Source: Candidatus Aenigmatarchaeota archaeon (lineage in GTDB: Archaea; Aenigmatarchaeota; Aenigmatarchaeia; CG10238-14). From it: DNA of 34,228 bases. Numbering within the stretch: the stretch's first letter is position 1; every line of letters begins with the position of its first letter. The stretch is taken from assembly GCA_018920365.1 (NCBI GenBank), contig JAHLMM010000005.1, positions 1 to 34,228 of the forward strand, read 5' to 3'. Made by a program: the position numbers and the translations under genes. The notes beneath the pieces were generated by a model. That model made no database searches. It was not told the DNA's origin and saw only the letters and a program-made list of their open reading frames with translations. This document shows positions 17,942 through 26,860 of the stretch, piece after piece.

Positions 17942-18322
17942 ATGGAAACAATTTTCAAGTATGTTTTGTATAGTCTTGTGATTTTAGTTGTTATAGGCAT
18001 TGTTATAGCATTCAAAGATAGGATAATGAAGCTGTGTCTGATACCGCCTTGTGAAAAACAAACATGTGATGTAACTGTAATAACAACTTCAGAACCGTCT
18101 TTTTCAGGTACAGTTGAAAGATACTGCGATTTTTGCTATCAAAAAGCCAAAGATTGCAGGCAAGATACTTTATGTTATATAGTTTCATATCCATCAGTAT
18201 TTTCACAGCAACTTTACATACCTCAAAACAACAATATATGCAAATATCAATGCACAAAAGACACATCAACACTTTATTTCACTTATAATCACATTTCCCA
18301 GTCAGTTATAGTAGGTTGCTGA
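17942..18322 (+). CDS. One-TM protein with Cys-rich ectodomain
   Basis: 126 aa; METIFKYVLYSLVILVVIGIVIAF then CLIPPCEKQTC...CDFCYQKAKDC. Confidence 0.8.
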   Translation: METIFKYVLYSLVILVVIGIVIAFKDRIMKLCLIPPCEKQTCDVTVITTSEPSFSGTVERYCDFCYQKAKDCRQDTLCYIVSYPSVFSQQLYIPQNNNICKYQCTKDTSTLYFTYNHISQSVIVGC

Positions 18323-18323
18323 G

Positions 18324-18767
18324 ATGAAAGGATATCTGAATTATTTGTTTTATTCAATCCTTTTTTTTGTTTTTGTTGTTGTTTCAATTCTTATAATCAG
18401 AAACATTTCAAAATCACCTAATAACTTAGATTATGATATAAAATCAGAATATTTTTGTAATAGTATTAACAATACTGTTATCACTAAAAAAGAGTTTCAG
18501 GATATACTTACAGCCTTCATTAATGGAGATTGCACTGAAGTAATAATCACAGCTGGCGAACCTATTGAAAAGACAGATATTCAAGAAATGGTTAGAGAAA
18601 TAGACGAAAACATAGGAGTTTTTGAAATTAAAAATTGCGATCTCTTCTCATACAATAGTGGTAATATATTTGCTAATTTTACTAAAATTCAAATAGGTGA
18701 AAAAATTTATTTAAATAGAAAACAAATAATGAATAGCGATATACTGGTGTGTGCTTTTGAAAACTAA
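18324..18767 (+). CDS. Pilin-like one-TM protein
   Basis: 147 aa; MKGYLNYLFYSILFFVFVVVSILII. Confidence 0.8.
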   Translation: MKGYLNYLFYSILFFVFVVVSILIIRNISKSPNNLDYDIKSEYFCNSINNTVITKKEFQDILTAFINGDCTEVIITAGEPIEKTDIQEMVREIDENIGVFEIKNCDLFSYNSGNIFANFTKIQIGEKIYLNRKQIMNSDILVCAFEN

Positions 18768-19374
18768 AGGAGTAAACGCACTTGAAATTGTTTTTGGTGC
18801 TTTGCTATTAATGATAGTAGTAATTCTTGTCATCAGACTTTTAACAAATATTGTCACTCCAACAAAAATAACAGGAAATTTAAAAAATTTTGAAGAAGCT
18901 TATAATTTTGAGCAAGAAAAGGCAAAATGTAGAGATTTGTGTGATCAGTATATTTCTTCTGATTATGTAAGACAATACGCAGTTAATTATTGTATGCAAA
19001 AAGTTAGTATTGATATAAGCGGTGACAAAAGACCTGGCCAAAAAGGCCAATATGGGTTTGTAGCAAACCTGCCTTTTTGTGAAGATGGTTTGTATTGCTT
19101 CCATATTTATCAATGTAGAGCAGGAAATTATGTTTTAGATGCAACTAATTGCGGTAAGGTTTTATGTGAATATTATGTGAATGAAGTTGGACTATCTCCT
19201 GATGATGCTGAAAGCCTGATTACTCAATATAGTGGTATACACCCAGGTTCTTGTCCAATGGATGTAAACTCATGGAATATAAGAGACAAGCCAACATACC
19301 CTCAAGGCTCAAATTTGAACAGTGCAGATTGGTGGTATCAAAACGCCAATTATCCGAATGATTTATGTGGTTAA
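18751..19374 (+). CDS. Prepilin-like protein with Cys-containing ectodomain
   Basis: GTG 18751 or TTG 18757 start; (MLL)KTKG-VNALEIVFGALLLMIVVILVI: KG followed by E at +5. Confidence 0.82.
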   Translation: MLLKTKGVNALEIVFGALLLMIVVILVIRLLTNIVTPTKITGNLKNFEEAYNFEQEKAKCRDLCDQYISSDYVRQYAVNYCMQKVSIDISGDKRPGQKGQYGFVANLPFCEDGLYCFHIYQCRAGNYVLDATNCGKVLCEYYVNEVGLSPDDAESLITQYSGIHPGSCPMDVNSWNIRDKPTYPQGSNLNSADWWYQNANYPNDLCG

Positions 19375-19400
19375 ATAGATTTTTATGTAAATAATATTTT

Positions 19401-20303
19401 ATGATAGCTATCTTGCTTTTACTTTTAATAATTAACCCTGTTTATGCCCAAGTTACAGTTGGTGTTTCTCCACCTGTTGTTGACTTGAAAGATGTTGATA
19501 GAGGAGAAGCAAGAATAGTAAAATTCAATATAATAACTTCAACTCAATCAACTCTTGTTGTTAGGTTAGAACCAGTTAGGGGAAAATCCGAATTTTTCAA
19601 AGACAGTTCAATTTTGGCTAATCTTTCAGAAGAGGATACATCTTCATGGACAGAATTTATTTCAAACCCAGTCGAGCTTCAGCCGAGTTCAATCCAAGGT
19701 ACTAGCATAAAGGCAACAAAAGAAGTTTCTTTCATTTTAAATATACCAGATGATGCTGAGCCAGGTTATCATTTATTTTATGTTATGCTTGATCCAAAAG
19801 GTGCAGATAGCAAGAAGCAAATAAGCATAAAATCAGTCTTTCCACTAACAGTAACTTTCAATGTACCTGGAAATGTTCAAAGAGAAATAAAGATATATGA
19901 CACAAAACTTTCAGGAACATCCCCAGGCACTGTATATTTTGAGACGTTAATGCAAAATACAGGCAATGTAACTGTTATGATAAAGAAAGGTGTAATAAAT
20001 GTTTATGATGAATACGGAGATTTTGTCGGTTCAACAAATTTCCCATCGTTTTATATGAGCCCAGGGGAAATGAAAACAGTGAAAACAGCATGGAATACAG
20101 AAGTGAAATTAGGTCAATACATGACTCAAACAATAGTAGATTATTCCAGCAATATCACAGAAAAAAATAGCACATTTTCTATATATCAAAAACCTGTTAT
20201 GCCTATATCCAAAACTATAGAAAAACCAAAAACCAATTTATGGTTATTGATAATAATTTTGCTGGTGATAGCAATTGCCTATTATTGGTATAAAAGAGAT
20301 TAG
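19401..20303 (+). CDS. Secreted beta-sandwich protein with C-terminal TM anchor (DUF916/WxL-accessory-like fold suspected)
   Basis: 300 aa; signal peptide to AQVTVGVSPPVVDL, C-terminal LWLLIIILLVIAIAYYWYKRD. Confidence 0.78.
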   Translation: MIAILLLLLIINPVYAQVTVGVSPPVVDLKDVDRGEARIVKFNIITSTQSTLVVRLEPVRGKSEFFKDSSILANLSEEDTSSWTEFISNPVELQPSSIQGTSIKATKEVSFILNIPDDAEPGYHLFYVMLDPKGADSKKQISIKSVFPLTVTFNVPGNVQREIKIYDTKLSGTSPGTVYFETLMQNTGNVTVMIKKGVINVYDEYGDFVGSTNFPSFYMSPGEMKTVKTAWNTEVKLGQYMTQTIVDYSSNITEKNSTFSIYQKPVMPISKTIEKPKTNLWLLIIILLVIAIAYYWYKRD

Positions 20304-20736
20304 TTTTGTGATTATACTTTTGGCATTTGCGTCTGTGCAGTCTGTAGAGTTGACAGAAGATTTGTTATTTTATTATCAAACACAAAAATATGACGCAAAA
20401 GCAATTGTTTTTACAAAACAGCAAAATATAAAAATAGGCATATCCTCTGATACAGATGTTATTGATTTTGGCCAAATTTATGAGAATATGTCAAGCAGAA
20501 AATACATCAATGTCACAGGAAACAAATATGACTACAAAGTAAAAGTTTATGTAAGCGGAAATATTTCAGAATTTGTGAATATTGAAAAAAATAACTTTAT
20601 TCTTGAAAAAAATCAAGCGACAGCAATACCCATATTATTTTCAGGAAACAAACCAGGGAATTACAACGGAGAAGTAAAAGTAGTATTTAAAAGGGTTAAA
20701 TACCCAATTTTTAATTGGTTGTTAAAATGCGTTTGA
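20275..20736 (+). CDS. Secreted small beta-rich protein
   Basis: 153 aa; overlaps the upstream gene at its 5' end, true start may be GTG near 20308; signal-peptide-like N-terminus. Confidence 0.7.
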   Translation: MPIIGIKEISFVIILLAFASVQSVELTEDLLFYYQTQKYDAKAIVFTKQQNIKIGISSDTDVIDFGQIYENMSSRKYINVTGNKYDYKVKVYVSGNISEFVNIEKNNFILEKNQATAIPILFSGNKPGNYNGEVKVVFKRVKYPIFNWLLKCV

Positions 20737-21458
20737 TATTGCTTTTATTGCTAATAACATGCGCAGCTGCTTTGGATATTGTTATGACTGTTTCAGAACT
20801 GACAGATGCTCAGCTAATTGGTGTAAAAAATAATTATTCTAATGGATTGGTAAATACTTCTTTTGAGATTTTTAATTCAGGCAGCTTAGGATCAAAATCA
20901 AGGGTAAGATTAGATGTATATTATCAGCAGAAACAGATGGCAAGGTTATGGTCACATGAATTTTCATTTCAGCCAAATGATAGGGAATTCATTGAATTTT
21001 ACTGGCCTACTATGAATAAAACAGGAAAGTTTGTTCTAGTTCCATTTTACTATACACAGACCGAAATAATAAAACTTGAAAATATAACCTTTAGAGTAAA
21101 CAATTCAAGTCAAAATACAGAAAATATTAAAATGGTTTCTTCCAAATTTTACAAAGATAGAATATCTGTTTATATAAAAACAAACTCAACATCAGATGCA
21201 GTAATAATACCTTTGAAATATCCAGGAAGCTGGATAGTTGAACAAAAGAAAGCTAGATTATACCAGAACACTTTGAATTATGTTGAAATTAAAACAAGCC
21301 CAGGATCATGGAATCCAGGAACTATAACATTTATGGTTATGGATAATAACGGCAACTATGGGATAAACGAATTTACAATAAAAAGAGAAAATGCTTTGAA
21401 TGAAGCTATGTTTTACTTGATAAAGTTTTTTGAAGAGCAAATTAGTAAAATTTTATAG
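20727..21458 (+). CDS. Secreted beta-sandwich protein
   Basis: ATG at 20727: MRLILLLLLITCAAALDIVMTVSELTDAQL; ORF track start is TTG 20715. Confidence 0.75.
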   Translation: MRLILLLLLITCAAALDIVMTVSELTDAQLIGVKNNYSNGLVNTSFEIFNSGSLGSKSRVRLDVYYQQKQMARLWSHEFSFQPNDREFIEFYWPTMNKTGKFVLVPFYYTQTEIIKLENITFRVNNSSQNTENIKMVSSKFYKDRISVYIKTNSTSDAVIIPLKYPGSWIVEQKKARLYQNTLNYVEIKTSPGSWNPGTITFMVMDNNGNYGINEFTIKRENALNEAMFYLIKFFEEQISKIL

Positions 21459-21480
21459 CCATGAAAATCAAAAAACAATT

Positions 21481-22236
21481 GTGGAAAATAACATAATAGG
21501 TATATTTTCAGGTAAGGGGGGTGTTGGAAAGACTACTTTAACTGTAAATCTAGCTATATCAATGGTTCAGTTTAACAAAAATGTTATAGCAGTTGATACA
21601 GATCTTAAGATGAGCGGTTTGGGTCTTCATCTAAATATGTACAAATTCCCAACAACAATAAATGACGTCTTATCATCAACAAAAAATTTGCTCGATGCTT
21701 TGTATATACACTCTTCGGGTATAAGAATAGTTCCAGCACCTGTATATGCAGAAGATGTTGATACTTCTAGATTAAAAGAAGTTTTGGCAAATCCTTATAT
21801 TTCTAATAGCTATGTCTTGCTTGATTCACCACCTGGACTGGAAAAAAATGCTATAGATGTAATCTCTGCATGTAATTCTGCAATAATTTTGACAACACCT
21901 GAAGTTCCTGCTGTTACAGACGCATTAAAAATAGTTGACAAGATAAACAAGATGAATGTAAACATTTTGGGTCTTGTGATAAACATGTCTGATAAAGATA
22001 GCCAGTTGGATGATGAAGAAATTGAATCAGCTTTAGGTGTGAAAATTATAGGTAAAATACCATTCGATAAAAATGTTAGAAAAAGCTTATCATTTAGACA
22101 ACCTTTAATGATTTACAACCCATACTCACCGGCGTCAGTTGAGATAAAGAAAATAGCGGCAAAAATTTTAAACGAAAAGTATGAGAACGAAAAGTTTTTG
22201 ATTTTCAAAAGAATTTTCAAAGGGATAAAAAAATGA
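21481..22236 (+). CDS. MinD/ParA-family ATPase
   Basis: Deviant Walker A SGKGGVGKTTLTVNLA, VDTDLKMSGL, LLDSPPGLEKNA; GTG start 21481 preferred over TTG 21430, which overlaps the upstream gene. Confidence 0.9.
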   Translation: MENNIIGIFSGKGGVGKTTLTVNLAISMVQFNKNVIAVDTDLKMSGLGLHLNMYKFPTTINDVLSSTKNLLDALYIHSSGIRIVPAPVYAEDVDTSRLKEVLANPYISNSYVLLDSPPGLEKNAIDVISACNSAIILTTPEVPAVTDALKIVDKINKMNVNILGLVINMSDKDSQLDDEEIESALGVKIIGKIPFDKNVRKSLSFRQPLMIYNPYSPASVEIKKIAAKILNEKYENEKFLIFKRIFKGIKK

Positions 22237-24479
22237 AAAAACAAATACTAGTGTTTTTTTTACTCTTACCAATATCTTTTGCAGCGCCAGTTATATCAGA
22301 TTTTAATCAATATCCAGAAATTTTGTGGCTTGGAGATACAGCAAAAATAAGTTTCAATTGTTTTGAAGAAAACTATTCTATTGAATCAGTAAAAGCATCA
22401 GTAACAACTCCTATAATGATTCCAAATTTAAACATTTTGAAAGATGTTGCTTATAATATATCAATACCTTTGAATTATCCTTATGCTGGTAACTATACAC
22501 TAAGGATAGAATGTGAAAGCAATAATACAATCAATAATTATACTGTTTATGATTACAAATTTGCTGTTTACAATTTGACATCAACTATAGATTCAGTAAT
22601 TCCTGACAAGATTTATTCAGGTGATGAAGTCAAAATTTATATGAAAATTAAAAGAAATTCTGAAATTTTAGATGGAACATATCCTATATCTTTCACAGTT
22701 TATTTGAACAATAGTATTGTCAATACCACAATGCCGACATACTATGATCCATCAAGAGGTTGGGTTATTTCTTTCATTGCTTTTGAAGGAAAATATAATA
22801 TGAAGGTAGAGTATAGTATTTTTGGAAAGAATTTTTTTGTTGAAAGAGAATTAAATGTAAATAAACCAGTTTCATTTTCGTTGGTTTCAATAGATAAAAC
22901 TGATGTTCTTGTAAATGATATAGTATATCTAAAGTTTTTAGCAACTGAAAGAGATTCTAAAATTGACAAAGATGAGTACAATATAAGATTTGATATAGAT
23001 TCAACACAAATAATACCAGAAAACATTTCTATTTCAGAATCACCATCAAACACAATAATAGAATCTAGGTTGAAAATGCCAAGCTTGGATAAAGGAGAAC
23101 ACAATTTAAAAATAACATTTAATTATAAAAATCATACTTTTATTTTAAATAAAAAACTTGATTTTCAATTTGAAATTTTGGGGAAAATATCCAATGATAA
23201 TGGAGACTATTTCAACGCAAAAGTTAAATTTAAAAATGGAACATTTGAGAAAACTTTTACAACAAATTCTTCAGGCTATTTTTATGGGAATTTACCAAAA
23301 GCAAAGTATGATATTGAAGTAGAGATTAAGGATTATCCAAATTATCCCGGTGTAAAGCTTATACTAAATAAAACAGAATTGGAATCTTTTGATGATTCTA
23401 TAAAATTTGATTTAATTCAACCTAAATATAATGGCTTGTCTGTAGCAGGATCTTACATGATTGATACATCTTTAAGCTTTGATAAAGCTCATGTAGAAAT
23501 GATTTATGACAAGAAAAAAATTTCCAACCCAGATGAGCTTGTTGTTTACAGGTGTGAGAAATGGGATTATAGAAATGGCATGTGCAGTGATGAAATGGAA
23601 GAGATAGATTTTTCCGTTAATAAAAACAAAAATTCTGTTGATTTTGATATACAAAGTTTCTCATATTTTTTAATAGCATACAAAAAGAAGCTAAATACAA
23701 AGTTTTCTTTTGACAAAACTTCTTATTACATAAAAGAGCCAATTAAAATAAACGGTTATGTTGAAGATAATGATGGTAATCCAGTCAGCGATACTGATGT
23801 TGAAATAAGGATAATTTCAACTGGTGAGAAGTATAATGCTAAAACAGACAAAAATGGCGTTTTTAATATAGAATTTTTATCGCCTTCAAACGAAGGAATA
23901 TTTAGTATTGAGATAAATTCGAAAAAAGACTTTTTTATAGAAGATAAAAAACAATCATCAATAAATGTGACAAAAAGCAAAAAATTATCTCTTTTAATGG
24001 ATGATTCTTTCAAGGTTTATAGAGGTGAAAATATTACAATTCCTGTAAAGATAATTAATATTGGGCAATCTGATCTAAAGGCAAAAATAAAGCTTACTGG
24101 AATAAACGAAAATGAATATGTAATCAGTGTGCCAAATGAATTTGATATAGCATCTAATGAAGAGAAAAATTTTGAATTAAAAATTTTTGCATTATCGAAT
24201 GTTTCAAATTTAGCTCCAAAAATTATAGTTGAATATTCAGGTTTAACAGAGCAAAAACAATTTGTTGTAATTTTTGAAGATAAACCTGTAGCTCAAAATG
24301 ATAGGAAATTTAATTTACATTCAGCCAAAGTAATACTTCCAGAATCAACTGATATTATTTTTACAGTAATAGTATGCTGCGCTATATTACTAACCGCTTA
24401 TATTTTTAAAAGAATGAAGACACCAAAAAAAAATAATATGGATTTACTTATCGGAATAAAAAGTGAGATTAATAAATAA
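22233..24479 (+). CDS. Large secreted multi-domain (Ig/carboxypeptidase-regulatory-like repeats) protein with C-terminal TM
   Basis: 748 aa; signal peptide MKKQILVFFLLLPISFAAP; repeated DGN/Y beta-domain motifs; C-terminal VIVCCAILLTAYIFKRMK; ATGA overlap with the MinD-like gene. Confidence 0.82.
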   Translation: MKKQILVFFLLLPISFAAPVISDFNQYPEILWLGDTAKISFNCFEENYSIESVKASVTTPIMIPNLNILKDVAYNISIPLNYPYAGNYTLRIECESNNTINNYTVYDYKFAVYNLTSTIDSVIPDKIYSGDEVKIYMKIKRNSEILDGTYPISFTVYLNNSIVNTTMPTYYDPSRGWVISFIAFEGKYNMKVEYSIFGKNFFVERELNVNKPVSFSLVSIDKTDVLVNDIVYLKFLATERDSKIDKDEYNIRFDIDSTQIIPENISISESPSNTIIESRLKMPSLDKGEHNLKITFNYKNHTFILNKKLDFQFEILGKISNDNGDYFNAKVKFKNGTFEKTFTTNSSGYFYGNLPKAKYDIEVEIKDYPNYPGVKLILNKTELESFDDSIKFDLIQPKYNGLSVAGSYMIDTSLSFDKAHVEMIYDKKKISNPDELVVYRCEKWDYRNGMCSDEMEEIDFSVNKNKNSVDFDIQSFSYFLIAYKKKLNTKFSFDKTSYYIKEPIKINGYVEDNDGNPVSDTDVEIRIISTGEKYNAKTDKNGVFNIEFLSPSNEGIFSIEINSKKDFFIEDKKQSSINVTKSKKLSLLMDDSFKVYRGENITIPVKIINIGQSDLKAKIKLTGINENEYVISVPNEFDIASNEEKNFELKIFALSNVSNLAPKIIVEYSGLTEQKQFVVIFEDKPVAQNDRKFNLHSAKVILPESTDIIFTVIVCCAILLTAYIFKRMKTPKKNNMDLLIGIKSEINK

Positions 24480-24498
24480 CAAATTATAAATTTATATC

Positions 24499-25098
24499 GT
24501 GAATATAGTTGAACTTTTTCAAAACATTGGTAGAGAAGCTATAACTAAAAGTATTTTGATATTTTTGCTTTTAATCGCAAGTGTTTTGCTTGCTAATCTT
24601 GTTAGGAATGCAATAAACGGATTGTCAAAAAAGATGAAACTTGATAATAAAATCAAAATAGGAAAGAAAATACAATTTACAGAAATTATATCTAATTTTA
24701 CAGTTTTCATAATATATTTAGTTTTTATTAATTCTGCTATAGAGATTATAGATATAAAAGTTCTTACAGAGTATTTTAAGTTGCTAACAGATCTTGTAAT
24801 AAATATTTTTGCTGGGACCTTGATTATTATTTTAGGTTATGTTATATCTGGATATATAAGGAGAAAGATTTTAGAAACAAGATTTGATCATTCCAAGTTA
24901 ATAGGAGAAATATCATTTGTATTTATAATGATTATATCAATTCAAATAGCGCTGAAAATTATCGGCATTCCTACAAATTTGCTAGAATCAATTATCATTA
25001 TAATAATTGCTTCCATAGGACTGGGCTTGGCTATAGCAATAGGATTTGGATTAAAAGATGTTGTTGCTGATTTTGCAAGAAAAAACTTTAAAAGTTAA
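24499..25098 (+). CDS. Membrane protein resembling the conserved TM-helix/MscS N-terminal family
   Basis: 199 aa, GTG start; GLGLAIAIGFGLKDVVADFARK typical of the TM-helix family. Confidence 0.65.
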   Translation: MNIVELFQNIGREAITKSILIFLLLIASVLLANLVRNAINGLSKKMKLDNKIKIGKKIQFTEIISNFTVFIIYLVFINSAIEIIDIKVLTEYFKLLTDLVINIFAGTLIIILGYVISGYIRRKILETRFDHSKLIGEISFVFIMIISIQIALKIIGIPTNLLESIIIIIIASIGLGLAIAIGFGLKDVVADFARKNFKS

Positions 25099-25131
25099 AC
25101 TTTAATTTTATTGATTTTTAATATTATTTCA

Positions 25132-25569
25132 ATGAAAGAAATCAAAGTAAAGACATCAAGAAAAAAATTCATTCACATATATATTTTTATCTTGATAATG
25201 ATTTTTTTATATCCATCTTCTGACTTTTATAATGAAGGCAGTGTTTACAATACCATCTTTTTTGCTATCATAATTTTTTCATTATTATATGCAGAGCTAT
25301 CTATAGCTAATACAAGTTATATAATAAAAAAAGATAATATAACTGAAATAAGAGGAATATTGACAAAGCAAAAAACAACAATACCGATTTCGTCTATTTC
25401 TCATATAAATATGAAAAAAAATTTAATAGGCATGATTATAAATTTTGGGGATATAATAGTAACTTCTTTTACAGGTGTTGTCATAGTTCTAGATAGTTTA
25501 AGCAATCCTGAAAAGGTTCATGACATTTTACAAGAAAACATAGAAGCTATGAAAAACAATCATTTTTAA
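25132..25569 (+). CDS. Membrane protein with bacterial PH-like (DUF304-type) domain
   Basis: ATG at 25132; two TM helices, then YIIKKDNITEIRGILTKQKTTIPISSISHINMKKNLIGMIINFGDIIV. Confidence 0.65.
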   Translation: MKEIKVKTSRKKFIHIYIFILIMIFLYPSSDFYNEGSVYNTIFFAIIIFSLLYAELSIANTSYIIKKDNITEIRGILTKQKTTIPISSISHINMKKNLIGMIINFGDIIVTSFTGVVIVLDSLSNPEKVHDILQENIEAMKNNHF

Positions 25570-25593
25570 AAGAATTTCAATCAAATTGAATTT

Positions 25594-26844
25594 ATGAAAA
25601 TATACATAGAGACATATGGATGTGCAGCTAATAAATCAGATTCTGAGATAATGGCTGGACTGCTTTTATCAAATGGCCATGAAATTGAGACAAATATTCA
25701 AAATTCTGACATGGTTATAATAAACACATGTGGTGTAAAAAAATCGTCAGAAGACAGGATTTTGAAAAGACTTATAGATTTATCAAAAACCAACAAGAAA
25801 GTTATAGTTGCAGGATGTTTGACAAGAATAAATTTAGAGAAAATAAAACAAAAAATACCAAATTTCTACGGAATAATAGATCCCCATTCTATACACATGA
25901 TTAATACAGTTGTCGAAAGAGGTGGAATATTATTTTCAGATAAACCTGCAGAAAAACCAGCTTTGCCTAAATATAACTTTAACAATGTAATATCTATAGT
26001 ACAAATATTAGAGGGATGTTTGTCAGCATGTACGTTTTGTGGTACAAAACTTGCTAGAGGTAGGGCAATAAGCTATAGACCATCTACGATAATAAATTCC
26101 ATAAAAGAAGATGTGAGAAAAGGTTATAAAGAGATATGGCTTACATCCCAAGACAATTCATGTTATGGCAAAGATATAGGGGTAAATCTTTCAGAATTAA
26201 TGAATTCAATAGCAAAGATTGAAGGCAAATTTTTTGTAAGAGTTGGGATGATGAATCCTTTGCATATAAAAAGTTATCTAGATGATTTGATAGATTCTTT
26301 CAAGAATGAGAAGTTTTTCAAATTTTTGCACATACCCGTTCAATCTGGAAGCAATGAAGTACTTAAACATATGAGAAGAGGATATACAGTTGAAGACTTT
26401 GTTTTTTATGTAAAAAGGTTTAGAGAAGAGATTCCAGATATAACAATAAGTACAGATATAATTGTTGGATATCCTACTGAAAAACAAAAAGATTTTAGAA
26501 AGACAGTATCTCTTGTAAAAAAAATAAAACCAGATGTTGTTAATCTCTCTAGATTTACTCCTAGAAATGGTACAATCGCAGCAAAACTTGAACAACTAGA
26601 TCAGAAGATTATTAACAAAAGAAGTTCAGAAATACATTTTCTGATAAGAAAAATATTAGAAAAGAAGAATAAAAAATGGGTTGGATGGGAAGGCGAAGTT
26701 TTAATAGATGAAAAGAACAAAGTAACAACATCTAGAAACATTTACTATAAACCTATTATAGTTGACGGTAATTTAGGAGAATTTGCAAAAATAAAAATAA
26801 CAAAATCATTTGCAAACTACTTTATTGGTAAAAAAATAAAATAA
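25594..26844 (+). CDS. Radical SAM methylthiotransferase, archaeal/eukaryotic MiaB-like (tRNA t6A to ms2t6A)
   Basis: MKIYIETYGCAANKSDSEIMAG; EGCLSACTFC radical-SAM CxxxCxxC; SQDNSCYGKDIG; STDIIVGYPTE. Confidence 0.92.
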   Translation: MKIYIETYGCAANKSDSEIMAGLLLSNGHEIETNIQNSDMVIINTCGVKKSSEDRILKRLIDLSKTNKKVIVAGCLTRINLEKIKQKIPNFYGIIDPHSIHMINTVVERGGILFSDKPAEKPALPKYNFNNVISIVQILEGCLSACTFCGTKLARGRAISYRPSTIINSIKEDVRKGYKEIWLTSQDNSCYGKDIGVNLSELMNSIAKIEGKFFVRVGMMNPLHIKSYLDDLIDSFKNEKFFKFLHIPVQSGSNEVLKHMRRGYTVEDFVFYVKRFREEIPDITISTDIIVGYPTEKQKDFRKTVSLVKKIKPDVVNLSRFTPRNGTIAAKLEQLDQKIINKRSSEIHFLIRKILEKKNKKWVGWEGEVLIDEKNKVTTSRNIYYKPIIVDGNLGEFAKIKITKSFANYFIGKKIK

Positions 26845-26860
26845 AAAAGAATTTGAAAAA

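Noticed and set aside
25569-25594. Short inverted repeat ttcaa...ttgaa before the MiaB-like gene
   Set aside because: Only about 5 bp of stem in an AT-rich spacer; expected by chance.
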